Source: Natrinema caseinilyticum
GTDB lineage: Archaea > Halobacteriota > Halobacteria > Halobacteriales > Natrialbaceae
Direction: 5' to 3'
NCBI RefSeq assembly: GCF_024227435.1
Contig: NZ_CP100445.1
Coordinates: 558,001 to 622,000, forward strand
Length of the DNA stretch: 64,000 bases
In this document: positions 53,410-61,664 of the stretch, one piece after another
Layout of the letters: every line of letters begins with the position of its first letter
Position numbering within the stretch: the stretch's first letter is position 1
Program-made: the position numbers and the translations under genes
The notes under the pieces: generated by a model
The model's database searches: none
Told to the model about the DNA's origin: nothing
What the model saw: only the letters and a program-made list of their open reading frames with translations

Positions 53410-53751
53410 ATATAGTGTACCCGAATTAGCGTCCTGTGTGACACCCCACCACACGATCTATTTGCTTCTTATTACTCCCAATATTACATATTCGTTTCCA
53501 ATACTGGTTGTTATTACTACATTTTCCGATGTCTGATTGCGGCCTGCAAACTGACAGAGACCGCATATATATCATCGGAAATCGGACCATTGTACTCCCC
53601 CTCGATCATCGATCAAATATAAATTGAAATGCACGGCAAAGTCCACATCGATAGCTTTCGGCCAAGACGGGGCCGGTTTGTGAACCCGCTATTACTTACC
53701 AAAGCGAGAAGCGGTCTCGTGGGTATCCTCGCCGGTCAGGGCGGGAGGAAG
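53410..53751. other. AT-rich intergenic region
   Basis: About 340 bases with runs such as ATATATATC and AAATATAAATTG. It holds the likely minus-strand promoter of the helicase gene. A plus-strand frame from 53629 (MHGKVHIDSFRPRRGRF) soon overlaps the next gene antisense and is not supported. Confidence 0.45.
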
Positions 53752-55113
53752 TCAATCAAACGTGCTCGCGGTCCAGATGTGGCCACCTGCACGTCCGTGG
53801 ACGTCATCCATCGCGATAAGTACGTCGCGGACAGCTTCCCAGAGATCGTTTCGGTTTCGATCCGCGAGTTCGACTGACTCCCAGACGGTTGTTTTGACCG
53901 CCGATGTCCGCACGAGGTTCGCGTCATCGATCATCGTGGCGGCTGCGATAGCTGCGTCAACGACCTCCGCTCGGGTGAAGTCTCCGACCATCGGCTCGTC
54001 GGTATCTGCACCGTCGGAGCGGGAGTCAGTCGACTCCTCAAGGGAAGGTGCTCCGTCTTCAGTCGATCGGCCGTCGCGCCGACTCTCACTTCCACCGCTC
54101 GGTCGGTGGACGTGATCGCCAGCGTTAGACGCCGTCCCTGCCGCAGTGCGATCACCCGCGGTGGCCGCCGCCTCGCGAGTACCAGTTGTCGATTCCGACG
54201 TTTCGGTCGTAGTCGACTCAATATCACCGGTGTTCTGTGTCGTCTCTGGCAATTCAGTCGCCGAATCGAGTTCGTCCTCAAGCGGGGCGAACGATTCGGC
54301 AATCTCACCGAGGATACCGGCTTCGTCTTCAACTTCTTCGATTTCGACCGATAGTCTCGGCTTGGGCGACTCGGGCTCATGCTCTCTGAGATGCTCGAGC
54401 GGATCTAGGTCAGGGTTTATCAGCAGCGGCTCGAACTCCTTCTGTTCAAAGATTCGCTCGTGCTCAGCGGCGATTCCACGGAGCGCTTCGTCACCGTCAT
54501 CCGTCACCTCGTATTCCATCCCTCTATTGACCGAAATATCGGCTTTTTCCGGGTTGGATCGTCGGTGGCTGTCGTCAGTCGTCTCCATCTTCGGTCGGAT
54601 GAGGTGACTTCGGACGAATCGCGTGAAGAAACTTTCATCATCACGATCAACATCTGACACCGACCGAAGAAGGTCCCTGAGAACGAACGTCTCTCGATTT
54701 GCCATCGCCTTCGCTAAGGCGATATACTCGTCGTACGTCGCGGTGAGCCAGAGCATATCGTAAACGATCGGACTGTACTCCGCCGGGGGCCGGGGAATGA
54801 TATCCGACAGGAATTCGAGATCAGCGGACGTGAAGTCCTGGCGGAGTAGCTGATATTCGCCAGACATGCCACGGTGGAGCTGAATCTCGAACAAGCCTCG
54901 GTAACGAGTTGCGAGCCTTACGAGTGCCCAGTGGCGGTGTTCCGGTCGGAAATATATCGTGTGAACACCGCTCGCAGCGGACTTTGAGGGGACGAGCCGA
55001 AGGCTCTCGACTTCGTGCTCGCGCCTGAAGTGCTGTGGTTGTGTCTCGAGTTCATCACTGAATAACGGCCCCTCGAGAAGGAGTGATACCGGATAGCCCG
55101 TATCCGTAGTCAT
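53752..55113 (-). CDS. Uncharacterised protein at the head of the Dpd-like row
   Basis: 453 residues from ATG 55113 (MTTDTGYPVSLLLEGPLFSD). Residues 1-230 are folded, with strands such as GVHTIYFRPEHRHWALVRLA and GLFEIQLHRGMSGEYQLLRQ. Residues 290-370 are a Thr/Ser/Asp-rich disordered stretch. The last 75 residues (RAEVVDAAIAAATMIDDANL, VWESVELADRNRNDLWEAVR) look like a small helical DNA-binding domain. No catalytic motif. By place it could stand for DpdD, but no similarity can be shown by eye. Confidence 0.55.
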   Translation of the reverse strand: MTTDTGYPVSLLLEGPLFSDELETQPQHFRREHEVESLRLVPSKSAASGVHTIYFRPEHRHWALVRLATRYRGLFEIQLHRGMSGEYQLLRQDFTSADLEFLSDIIPRPPAEYSPIVYDMLWLTATYDEYIALAKAMANRETFVLRDLLRSVSDVDRDDESFFTRFVRSHLIRPKMETTDDSHRRSNPEKADISVNRGMEYEVTDDGDEALRGIAAEHERIFEQKEFEPLLINPDLDPLEHLREHEPESPKPRLSVEIEEVEDEAGILGEIAESFAPLEDELDSATELPETTQNTGDIESTTTETSESTTGTREAAATAGDRTAAGTASNAGDHVHRPSGGSESRRDGRSTEDGAPSLEESTDSRSDGADTDEPMVGDFTRAEVVDAAIAAATMIDDANLVRTSAVKTTVWESVELADRNRNDLWEAVRDVLIAMDDVHGRAGGHIWTASTFD

Positions 55114-55634
55114 TTGTACTGAATTATTTGACGTTGTACATAGTCTCTGTGGGCCGAGGTTATTACCGATCGTCAATACAAATATAGTGGCCGCTGCTTC
55201 TGTTTTCGCGCCATCTTCGAAAGGATACAGTCCGGTCTAGGAGTAATAGAGAGTCTCTACAATCGAGACTGGCTCGGATCCTAACCGGGAAACTCCGAGA
55301 CGGAGCAACCAGCAAGCGAAACAGCTGACGACCCAACGACGATACAGCGGAGTCTGATGGCATTCTCGACAATCTAATAGACGAGTTCGATGACCTCACA
55401 CTGGAACCGTTCGGATGACGGTTTCGTTGATCGGTCTTCTCGCCGTATCGTCGTGAGCGACCTTTCGACAGGAAAGGTAAGTACCACCGAATGAAACGTC
55501 TCATCAGTACTGATGAAAACATTCAGATGTTTGATACAATTCTACCCATCGGACGGATCAAAAGGAAAAGTCGGCGGCATTGAAACGCGTGACTATACGA
55601 AGCAAAAGCGTTCCGGAAGGATCCGAGAGTAACG
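55114..55634. other. Divergent promoter region without a supported gene
   Basis: About 520 bases separate the minus-strand Dpd-like row from the plus-strand helicase/SMC module. The only long frame (minus, 55163-55522) is Arg/Ser-rich without motif. TATA-like ACTATATTTG (minus) lies near 55180. Confidence 0.45.
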
Positions 55635-57044
55635 ATGACAGCGCTCGAACCGCCGGATTGGATCGAACCGCGAGGGTATCAGCGGACAGCCATCCAGCGG
55701 TGGGTCGATGCCAGCGGTAAGGGGATTCTCAACATGGCGACCGGAACCGGAAAAACGATTACCGCGTTACTCTCTGCCACTCACGTCGTTAATTCGCTGG
55801 ATACGGGACTCTTCCTAGTCATCGCAGTTCCATACCAACACCTTGTGGATCAGTGGACCGAAGAGTTGGAGGCGTTCGGTGTCAGTCCAGTGTTGGCCTA
55901 CCAGTCGCGTGCAAACTGGCAGCCCCGTCTCGAGCGCGAACTCCTCGAATTCAACCATGGCTCCCGGTCTATGTGTGTCGTTGTCACCACGCACCGGACG
56001 CTCTCAATGGAACCGACGCAGCGAACGCTTCAGCGGGCAACTGGACCGATGATGATCATCGGCGACGAAGTGCACCACCTCGGCGCCGAACAGATGCGAA
56101 AGGGACTCTCACAGGAGTTCGGCTTTAGATTAGGGCTGTCGGCAACGCCAGAACGGTGGTACGACGAATCTGGGACCCTGGCGCTCAGACAGTATTTCGG
56201 TGAGACGGTGTTCGAGTACGGGCTCTCACAAGCAATCGACGCCGGCGCACTGTGTGAGTACTACTACGTCCCCCACATTGTCGAACTCGCTGCAGAAGAG
56301 ATCGAAGAATATCGGCGACTGACGGCGAAAATCGGCCGTCTAGCGGCGTCAAGTTCTGACGATGTCGCACTCGAAGACAACCCGGCGCTCCAGCAGACGT
56401 TATTCAAACGTGCGCGATTAATAGGGACGGCGCAACGGAAACTCGATGTCCTCGTCGATCTCCTCGATCAGGAGTCGGAGGTGAGCCATACGCTCGTCTA
56501 CTGTAGCGACGGTTCGACCGGTGTCGAACCGGGTACAGGCGAACGACACGTTGACGCGACGACCGACCGACTCAGAACGATGCGCGGTCTTACTGTCGAG
56601 CGATTCACTGCACGAGAGTCACAGTCCGAACGAGAGCAACTGCTCGAACGTTTCGATGTCGGTGAAATTGACGTACTCACCTCGATTCGCTGTCTCGACG
56701 AAGGCGTCGACGTGCCAGCAACGAGAAGCGCATACATCCTGGCGAGTACGAGTAACCCACGTCAGTACGTCCAGCGCCGCGGTCGGATTCTCCGTACACA
56801 CCCTGGGAAAGAGTTCGCCGTCATTCACGATTTCATCACCGTCCCAAGCGTTAACGGCCGGCCAGCGTTTCTCTCGGGGAGCGAATACGAGGCAGAGCGT
56901 CGATTGCTCAAAAAAGAACTCGAGCGCGTCTCGACGTTCGCAGACGCTGCTCGCAATCATCCCGACGCGGATGTCGATGGCGTGCCGACAACTGACGGAT
57001 CACTACAACAGCTCAAGCGACAGTACGATCTTCTCGGGGCGTAG
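55635..57044 (+). CDS. SF2 DEAD-like helicase (XPB/ResIII type), defence module
   Basis: 469 residues, a compact two-domain helicase: RGYQRTAIQRWVDASGKG (Q-like motif), MATGTGKTITA (Walker A, 34-44), IIGDEVHHLGAEQ (DEVH), LGLSATPERW, RCLDEGVDVP and YVQRRGRILRTHPG (motif VI). It has no nuclease or zinc domain of its own. Helicases of this size accompany SMC-like ATPases in phosphorothioate-associated and related restriction modules. It is separated by 119 bases from the small gene that starts the SMC operon. Confidence 0.82.
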   Translation: MTALEPPDWIEPRGYQRTAIQRWVDASGKGILNMATGTGKTITALLSATHVVNSLDTGLFLVIAVPYQHLVDQWTEELEAFGVSPVLAYQSRANWQPRLERELLEFNHGSRSMCVVVTTHRTLSMEPTQRTLQRATGPMMIIGDEVHHLGAEQMRKGLSQEFGFRLGLSATPERWYDESGTLALRQYFGETVFEYGLSQAIDAGALCEYYYVPHIVELAAEEIEEYRRLTAKIGRLAASSSDDVALEDNPALQQTLFKRARLIGTAQRKLDVLVDLLDQESEVSHTLVYCSDGSTGVEPGTGERHVDATTDRLRTMRGLTVERFTARESQSEREQLLERFDVGEIDVLTSIRCLDEGVDVPATRSAYILASTSNPRQYVQRRGRILRTHPGKEFAVIHDFITVPSVNGRPAFLSGSEYEAERRLLKKELERVSTFADAARNHPDADVDGVPTTDGSLQQLKRQYDLLGA

Positions 57045-57123
57045 GGTCATTCGTCTTTCCTGTCGTACTCGGCCACATGACGGCGAGGCACTCTATCGTT
57101 ATTACATATACACGAATATTGCT

Positions 57124-57135
57124 CATTATAAGATA
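57124..57135 (+). promoter_or_regulatory. TATA box of the SMC-like operon
   Basis: CATTATAAGATA is about 30-40 bases before the ATG at 57164. Confidence 0.5.
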
Positions 57136-57163
57136 TAAGTGAGATCAGCATCTGGTAGTAGTG

Positions 57164-57319
57164 ATGACTGACAGCGGAGACGAAATATCCATTCCAGAGG
57201 AAAAACGAAAGCGAATCCGTGAACGAGTACTGGCCGCCGAGAAGGAGAAGCTCAACCTCGATAATCCGATCGGCATCAACGACGAGATCGAGCAGATTAT
57301 TGAAGAAGAGATCAACTGA
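57164..57319 (+). CDS. 51-residue DNA-modification-system-associated small protein
   Basis: MTDSGDEISIPEEKRKRIRE to the end EIEQIIEEEIN: a short, charged, helical protein with a basic patch (KRKRIRER) and a C-terminal acidic helix. Its stop overlaps the ATG of the SMC-like gene (TGATG), so it is translated with it. Very short proteins of this kind precede DndD-like ATPases in other islands. I know no biochemical role for them; a subunit stabilising the ATPase is plausible. Confidence 0.7.
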   Translation: MTDSGDEISIPEEKRKRIRERVLAAEKEKLNLDNPIGINDEIEQIIEEEIN

Positions 57320-59349
57320 TGAAACTTCGCCGACTCTCACTCCAGAACTTCAGACAGTTCCGCGACGAGGAGATTGAATTCGCGCGCAGCGAGACGAACA
57401 ACGTAACCGTAATCCATGGATCGAACGGATCCGGTAAGACCACCCTGCTGAACGCGTTCACCTGGCTACTGTACGAGGACGTCGACTTCGACACACGGCC
57501 CGATCGGTTAGCGAGTGAGGGCGCGATGGCCGGCGCAAGTCCGGGCGACAAGGTGTCGGTTTCGGTCACGCTAGAGTTTACCCACGACGGGGCTGAATAC
57601 ACGGCGACTCGGACGGCCATATACGAGAAACAGTCGCCGACGGATTTCGACGGGACGCTAGAAGACGTGACTCTCGCCGTCGAATACGACGATGGCAGCG
57701 GACCGACGCAACTGAACAATCCGGGGAACGTCCTTAGTCAGATCATTCCGGAACGGCTAAGCGAGCTGTTCTTCTTCGACGGAGAGGATATCGACGAGTT
57801 GGCCGGCATCGACAATCAGGACCGCATTCAGGAGGCGATTCAGAACATCATGGGACTGACCATCCTTGAACGGGCGACGCGACATCTGGATACGGTCGCC
57901 GGTCGGTTCGAGTCACAGGTCCAAGAGAGTGCCAGTGAGGAACTCCGGGAGCTGATCGATGAGAAGCAATCGATTGCATCGGACATCAAAGAGCTCGAAC
58001 GGAAGAAAGAGGACAAAGAACGTGCGATCGATCGCGTTCGAACGGAAATCTCCGACATCGAGCAGAAGCTCGAGCGACTCGACGAGAGCGCTCAACTTCA
58101 GGAGAACCGGCGCGAGTACCGTGAGCAGAAGGAAAAACTGGAAGCCGATGTCGAAGAGATCAACAGTCAGATAAAGGCTACCATTACGGAACACGGGTTC
58201 ATCCCGCTCGCGATGCCATTGATACGGGAAACGGCCGACGAAATCGATCAGCTCAGAGAGGAAGGAGTCATCCCGTCGGAGCTGAGCGACGACTTCCTCG
58301 ACTCGCTGCTCGAGGCTGAGCGTTGTATCTGTGGTCGCGACCTGGAGCCAGACACGGGACCGTACAGTCAGGTATCCTCGCTCCGCGGCGAGGTTGCCTC
58401 GGACGGAGTCGAACAGGGGTCTTTGCGTATCGTCGGTCACCTCCGCCAGTTCTCTGACGGCCACGCTGCCTTCTTCGATGAAGTCGATGCGCTGATCGAG
58501 CGTCGGCAGGAAAAACACGAGGAAATCGACGAATTAGTAGAGTTGATCGACGAGATCAGTACGGAACTCCAGGGTCTCGAGGGGACTACCCCCGAAGGAG
58601 AATCAATTAGCGACCTCGAAGCCGAGCGCGAGCGGAAAGAAGAAGAGAAAGATCAGCTGATCGGTGACAAGGGGGGAATCGACGAGAAGATTTCGACCCG
58701 TGAAGAGGAAATCGAGCAGTTGGAAGACGCAATCTCCGACCAGCGAGACGAGCGCGAAGAGACACGTCTCGCACAGCGTCGCCAGCAAGCGGCCGAACAG
58801 GTCAAGGCAGAAATTTCCAGCACGTTCGAGACCCTCAAGGACCGTGTCCGGAATTGGTCGAATCAGGTGGTGAATGAGACCTTCGGTGAAATCGCAAGTA
58901 AGGACCTCGAAGCGGAGATTACGGACGACTTCGAACTCAAAATTTGGCAATCAGTCCACGACGATCGCGTCGAAGTGGATAAGTCGACCGGCGAGCGGCA
59001 GATAGCCAGCCTCGCATTCGTCGGGAGCCTCGTCAAAATCGCCAGAAAACGGTACGAGGACGATTCCAGCACGGAGTATTTCACCGGCGGTATCTATCCG
59101 CTTGTGATGGACTCGCCGTTCGGTGCGCTCGATAAAGACCACCGACGTGAAGTGAGCCGAATCCTTCCGGAACTGGCGACCCAGGTCGTAGTCTTCGCGA
59201 CCGACTCCCAGTGGGAGGGACCCGTCGAAGAGGAGATGCGTGACATCGCCGGCAAACAGTATTGGCTTGACTTCGACGAGGGAGATGGGGGAGATAGTTC
59301 TCCACAGACGCAAATTAAAGCAGACCAAATTGTAACTGCAGGTGATTAA
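57319..59349 (+). CDS. DndD-like SMC/Rad50-family ATPase
   Basis: 676 residues. The N-terminal half-site begins MKLRRLSLQNFRQFRDEEIE with Walker A GSNGSGKT (34-41). FFFDGEDIDELAG is a hallmark of DndD-type proteins. Two coiled-coil arms (about 205-290 and 400-500) flank a hook with CICGRD (a C-x-C, not the C-x-x-C of Rad50). The C-terminal half-site has the signature STGERQIASLAFV and Walker B YPLVMDSPFGALDKDHR. DndD stimulates DNA nicking for phosphorothioation, but no DndC, DndE or cysteine desulfurase lies in this window, so here it probably serves restriction or DNA sensing. Confidence 0.82.
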   Translation: MKLRRLSLQNFRQFRDEEIEFARSETNNVTVIHGSNGSGKTTLLNAFTWLLYEDVDFDTRPDRLASEGAMAGASPGDKVSVSVTLEFTHDGAEYTATRTAIYEKQSPTDFDGTLEDVTLAVEYDDGSGPTQLNNPGNVLSQIIPERLSELFFFDGEDIDELAGIDNQDRIQEAIQNIMGLTILERATRHLDTVAGRFESQVQESASEELRELIDEKQSIASDIKELERKKEDKERAIDRVRTEISDIEQKLERLDESAQLQENRREYREQKEKLEADVEEINSQIKATITEHGFIPLAMPLIRETADEIDQLREEGVIPSELSDDFLDSLLEAERCICGRDLEPDTGPYSQVSSLRGEVASDGVEQGSLRIVGHLRQFSDGHAAFFDEVDALIERRQEKHEEIDELVELIDEISTELQGLEGTTPEGESISDLEAERERKEEEKDQLIGDKGGIDEKISTREEEIEQLEDAISDQRDEREETRLAQRRQQAAEQVKAEISSTFETLKDRVRNWSNQVVNETFGEIASKDLEAEITDDFELKIWQSVHDDRVEVDKSTGERQIASLAFVGSLVKIARKRYEDDSSTEYFTGGIYPLVMDSPFGALDKDHRREVSRILPELATQVVVFATDSQWEGPVEEEMRDIAGKQYWLDFDEGDGGDSSPQTQIKADQIVTAGD

Positions 59350-59351
59350 AA

Positions 59352-59831
59352 ATGGGAAAACTTCTCATCGAATACGAACAAGGGGAACTGTACGAGCAAC
59401 TCGTCGATGAATACGAGGTCTTTGACTACTACTACGAGGTACTGCTGTTTCTAGCCGTCGTTGGCTATCGGGAAGAGGAGGTGAAACGAGAGGACTACAA
59501 GGGCGATTCTGACGCCGAGACGAACGGCGAGGCGGGGCTTCAGAACGTCCACTCGCGTGATCTCTTTCACACGGTAGCCGCCTGTCTCGCTTTTCAAGAT
59601 ACCAATGATCCAGAAGCGCTCGTCGACCGAGAGGAGCAGAAACGCGTTATCGCGCAGTACGCTGCCGGTGGACTCGAGTTCGCTGAGCAGGAATTCGGTC
59701 AGAACGCAGGTGACCCAACTGACGCGATCGTGAACTACATCAGATCACGGAAAGACGAGGAGGACGACGAAGTTATCGAGGGCGAATTAGGTGCGATTGT
59801 CGATAGCTTCGACGATGAGATGATGCTATAA
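59352..59831 (+). CDS. Dnd-system-associated-type small protein
   Basis: 159 residues, very acidic. YEQLVDEYEVFDYYYEVLLF then LAVVGYREEEVKREDY resembles the core of Dnd system-associated protein 4, in which a ...LFMFAASLGFK... helix is diagnostic. The middle (LFHTVAACLAFQDTNDPEAL; KRVIAQYAAGGLEFAEQEFG) is helical. It begins two bases after the SMC-like gene, in the same operon. Probably a partner of that ATPase. The family call is by pattern only. Confidence 0.6.
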   Translation: MGKLLIEYEQGELYEQLVDEYEVFDYYYEVLLFLAVVGYREEEVKREDYKGDSDAETNGEAGLQNVHSRDLFHTVAACLAFQDTNDPEALVDREEQKRVIAQYAAGGLEFAEQEFGQNAGDPTDAIVNYIRSRKDEEDDEVIEGELGAIVDSFDDEMML

Positions 59832-59906
59832 TGGTGTTGGGCGAGATGTTCGCTCTCCGAAATAGGAACTCAAAGCGGCGCGGCGACTACGGCTGGATAG
59901 GAATCG

Positions 59907-60533
59907 ATGACTGATTCGAAAGCGGACATTCCTGTTCACGACTCGCTGCAGGTCCTCAAGGTAACCGATCTGTATCGAACTGACGACTGGTGGAAAGCAG
60001 TCGTCACGTATCAGTTCGACACTGATTCGGACGCCGACGAGACTGCAGTGTACCTCTGGCATCGGGATGACGACTGGACGCGGAAAAACAAGTACGTCGT
60101 AAAGACATCGGAGGCTTGGAAAACGGACCGCGAGATAATCGACCAATACATCCGCAGTGATCCGCCATCGGAGGTGACGACAGCGTTCCCGGTGAGTGAC
60201 TACTACACCGTTGGCGTCGGCGAAACCGTCTTCCAGAACGATGGCTGGTGGAAAGCCATCGTCAATGTCATCGAGAAGGGATCGTACGAGACGAACGAGG
60301 TAATGGTCTACCTCTGGCAGAACCAGGAGGGGAGGTGGCGGCGACGCCAGAAATATACGATCAAGAGCGTTTCCGACTGGGAGGAAGAATGTGAAGTCAT
60401 CGACGAACACCTATCTCTCGACGAGGGGGCCGGCGTAACCGAGAACTCTATTGATCGAGATGACGATATCTCGGCAGAACTGGCTACACTCGGTGACGAA
60501 ATCGAGGCGCATCTCAGCGAGGAATTCAGATAG
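59907..60533 (+). CDS. Protein with tandemly duplicated ~70-residue domain
   Basis: 208 residues. Residues 15-82 and 98-170 are two copies of the same unit: LYRTDDWWKAVVTYQF / VFQNDGWWKAIVNVIE, then TAVYLWHRDDDWTRKNKYVV / VMVYLWQNQEGRWRRRQKYT, then AWKTDREIIDQYI / DWEEECEVIDEHL. Each is a beta sheet with a WWK corner and a terminal helix, perhaps a DNA- or ligand-binding module. No known family is recognised. It is 75 bases downstream of the SMC operon on the same strand and probably belongs to it. Confidence 0.65.
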   Translation: MTDSKADIPVHDSLQVLKVTDLYRTDDWWKAVVTYQFDTDSDADETAVYLWHRDDDWTRKNKYVVKTSEAWKTDREIIDQYIRSDPPSEVTTAFPVSDYYTVGVGETVFQNDGWWKAIVNVIEKGSYETNEVMVYLWQNQEGRWRRRQKYTIKSVSDWEEECEVIDEHLSLDEGAGVTENSIDRDDDISAELATLGDEIEAHLSEEFR

Positions 60534-60711
60534 AGTAGGACAATCGTCAGTAACTTACTGGCCTATTCACTGTGCAGTATCGAAACCCATAGTAGCCGGT
60601 CACCTAGAAGTAGAATAATCGTTTGGAGGGGTGTGAGAAGCTCCGGGTGATGGAGCGGCTTACAAACGGTGTCTCCCGCGCCGCCGCCGTAGTGTGCCTA
60701 ACCTGCTATGC

Positions 60712-60897
60712 TCACCTGCTGCCAGTCGTCACGTCGTGGCTCACTCGCCAATCGTACGGAGAATAGGCCGGGTTCGCGGTGCCTGAGCCGATGGCCTCGA
60801 AGTTATAGAGGTCCTTAGCGACCATCCCGTTCCCGACGCCGGGCACGGTACCGACGGTCATAATAGGTGTATCACGGCGATACGTCCCTTGGCGCAT
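60712..60897 (-). CDS. Small hypothetical protein (61 residues)
   Basis: MRQGTYRRDTPIMTVGTVPG and NPAYSPYDWRVSHDVTTGSR. The codon pattern is protein-like, and a TATA element lies 25 bases before the ATG, shared with the opposite gene. No motif is recognised. It might be a remnant of a larger protein, but the start signals are good. The 178 bases to its left, up to the duplicated-domain gene, hold nothing recognisable. Confidence 0.45.
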   Translation of the reverse strand: MRQGTYRRDTPIMTVGTVPGVGNGMVAKDLYNFEAIGSGTANPAYSPYDWRVSHDVTTGSR

Positions 60898-60920
60898 AAC
60901 CCGGTTGAAGTATTTTTCAG

Positions 60921-60931
60921 ATTTTTAAATA
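60921..60931. promoter_or_regulatory. Shared bidirectional TATA element
   Basis: ATTTTTAAATA lies about 25 bases before the start on each side (ATG 60897 on minus; GTG 60951 or ATG 60954 on plus), so one AT box can serve two leaderless transcripts. Confidence 0.5.
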
Positions 60932-60953
60932 AGCTCATTACTGTTATACAGTG

Positions 60954-61664
60954 ATGGAGGAACTCTTCAGCGACTGGCGCTATGCAGAGGCCGAATTGCT
61001 CAGAACGGACCTCCGCGGGACCGAATACGAGCCCGTCGACGTTGCTGCGGCCGCAGAGCGTGCGAAAGAGGAACTTGGTATTAAAACATCAGACGGGGAC
61101 AAGTACGTCATTCCTCTGTTCACGATTGACAAGCCAATTCCGACTAACGAGTACGTCCTCTATCGCCCGGAGCAAAGTCATATCGGATGGTATGACAGCG
61201 GATTCGGTGTTTCAGGAACTGATCGGTTCACCTCATGCGAGAAATTACAAACGAAAGAAGTCGGTCAGCGGCTCCGATTCTGGCTCCCATCACATCAAGA
61301 AGAGCCGGAACTGCCAATCGACGACTCCGAGTTGCCGGCCGAGCAGATTCAGCCGTCTGACCGATTGAGTTCTCAGGAGCAAGCGGCGTTTTTCGATGAT
61401 TTGAAAGCGTTCGTCCAGTCTGAACGCGAGACGCAACAAGAGTCTAACTGGGCGACATACTCTGAGATGGGACTCGACGTTGCGATCAGTCGAAATCGCG
61501 TTTCCGGATCGTTCCTCTTCATCCGAAGGAAGTCCGCGAAAAACGGAGACACAGCCTACGTCTTCCAGATCGAAGTAGACGAAGATGAGGACGAGGACGA
61601 GATCAATCTCCGAGATGATGAAGGGCTCTTTGAGGGGAACTTCTGGGCCGTGTTTAGACGCTAG
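60954..61664 (+). CDS. Hypothetical acidic protein, 3' end inside an IS terminal repeat
   Basis: 236 residues, MEELFSDWRYAEAELLRTDL to FEGNFWAVFRR. The central KYVIPLFTIDKPIPTNEYVL and the late SGSFLFIRRKSAKNGDTAYV are beta-rich, followed by an acidic EDEDEDE run. Unknown family. GTG 60951 is one codon earlier and equally placed behind the TATA box. The last seven codons and the stop lie in the left terminal repeat of the IS5-family element, so the natural C-terminus may have been cut off by insertion. Confidence 0.55.
   Translation: MEELFSDWRYAEAELLRTDLRGTEYEPVDVAAAAERAKEELGIKTSDGDKYVIPLFTIDKPIPTNEYVLYRPEQSHIGWYDSGFGVSGTDRFTSCEKLQTKEVGQRLRFWLPSHQEEPELPIDDSELPAEQIQPSDRLSSQEQAAFFDDLKAFVQSERETQQESNWATYSEMGLDVAISRNRVSGSFLFIRRKSAKNGDTAYVFQIEVDEDEDEDEINLRDDEGLFEGNFWAVFRR

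Noticed and set aside
53931-54607. Long frames on both strands inside the 453-residue gene
   Set aside because: They arise from its Ser/Thr/Asp low-complexity segment read in other frames.
55163-55522. 119-residue minus frame in the gap before the helicase
   Set aside because: Basic, Ser/Arg-rich, without a promoter at its start; its 3' end lies against the promoter of the neighbouring gene.
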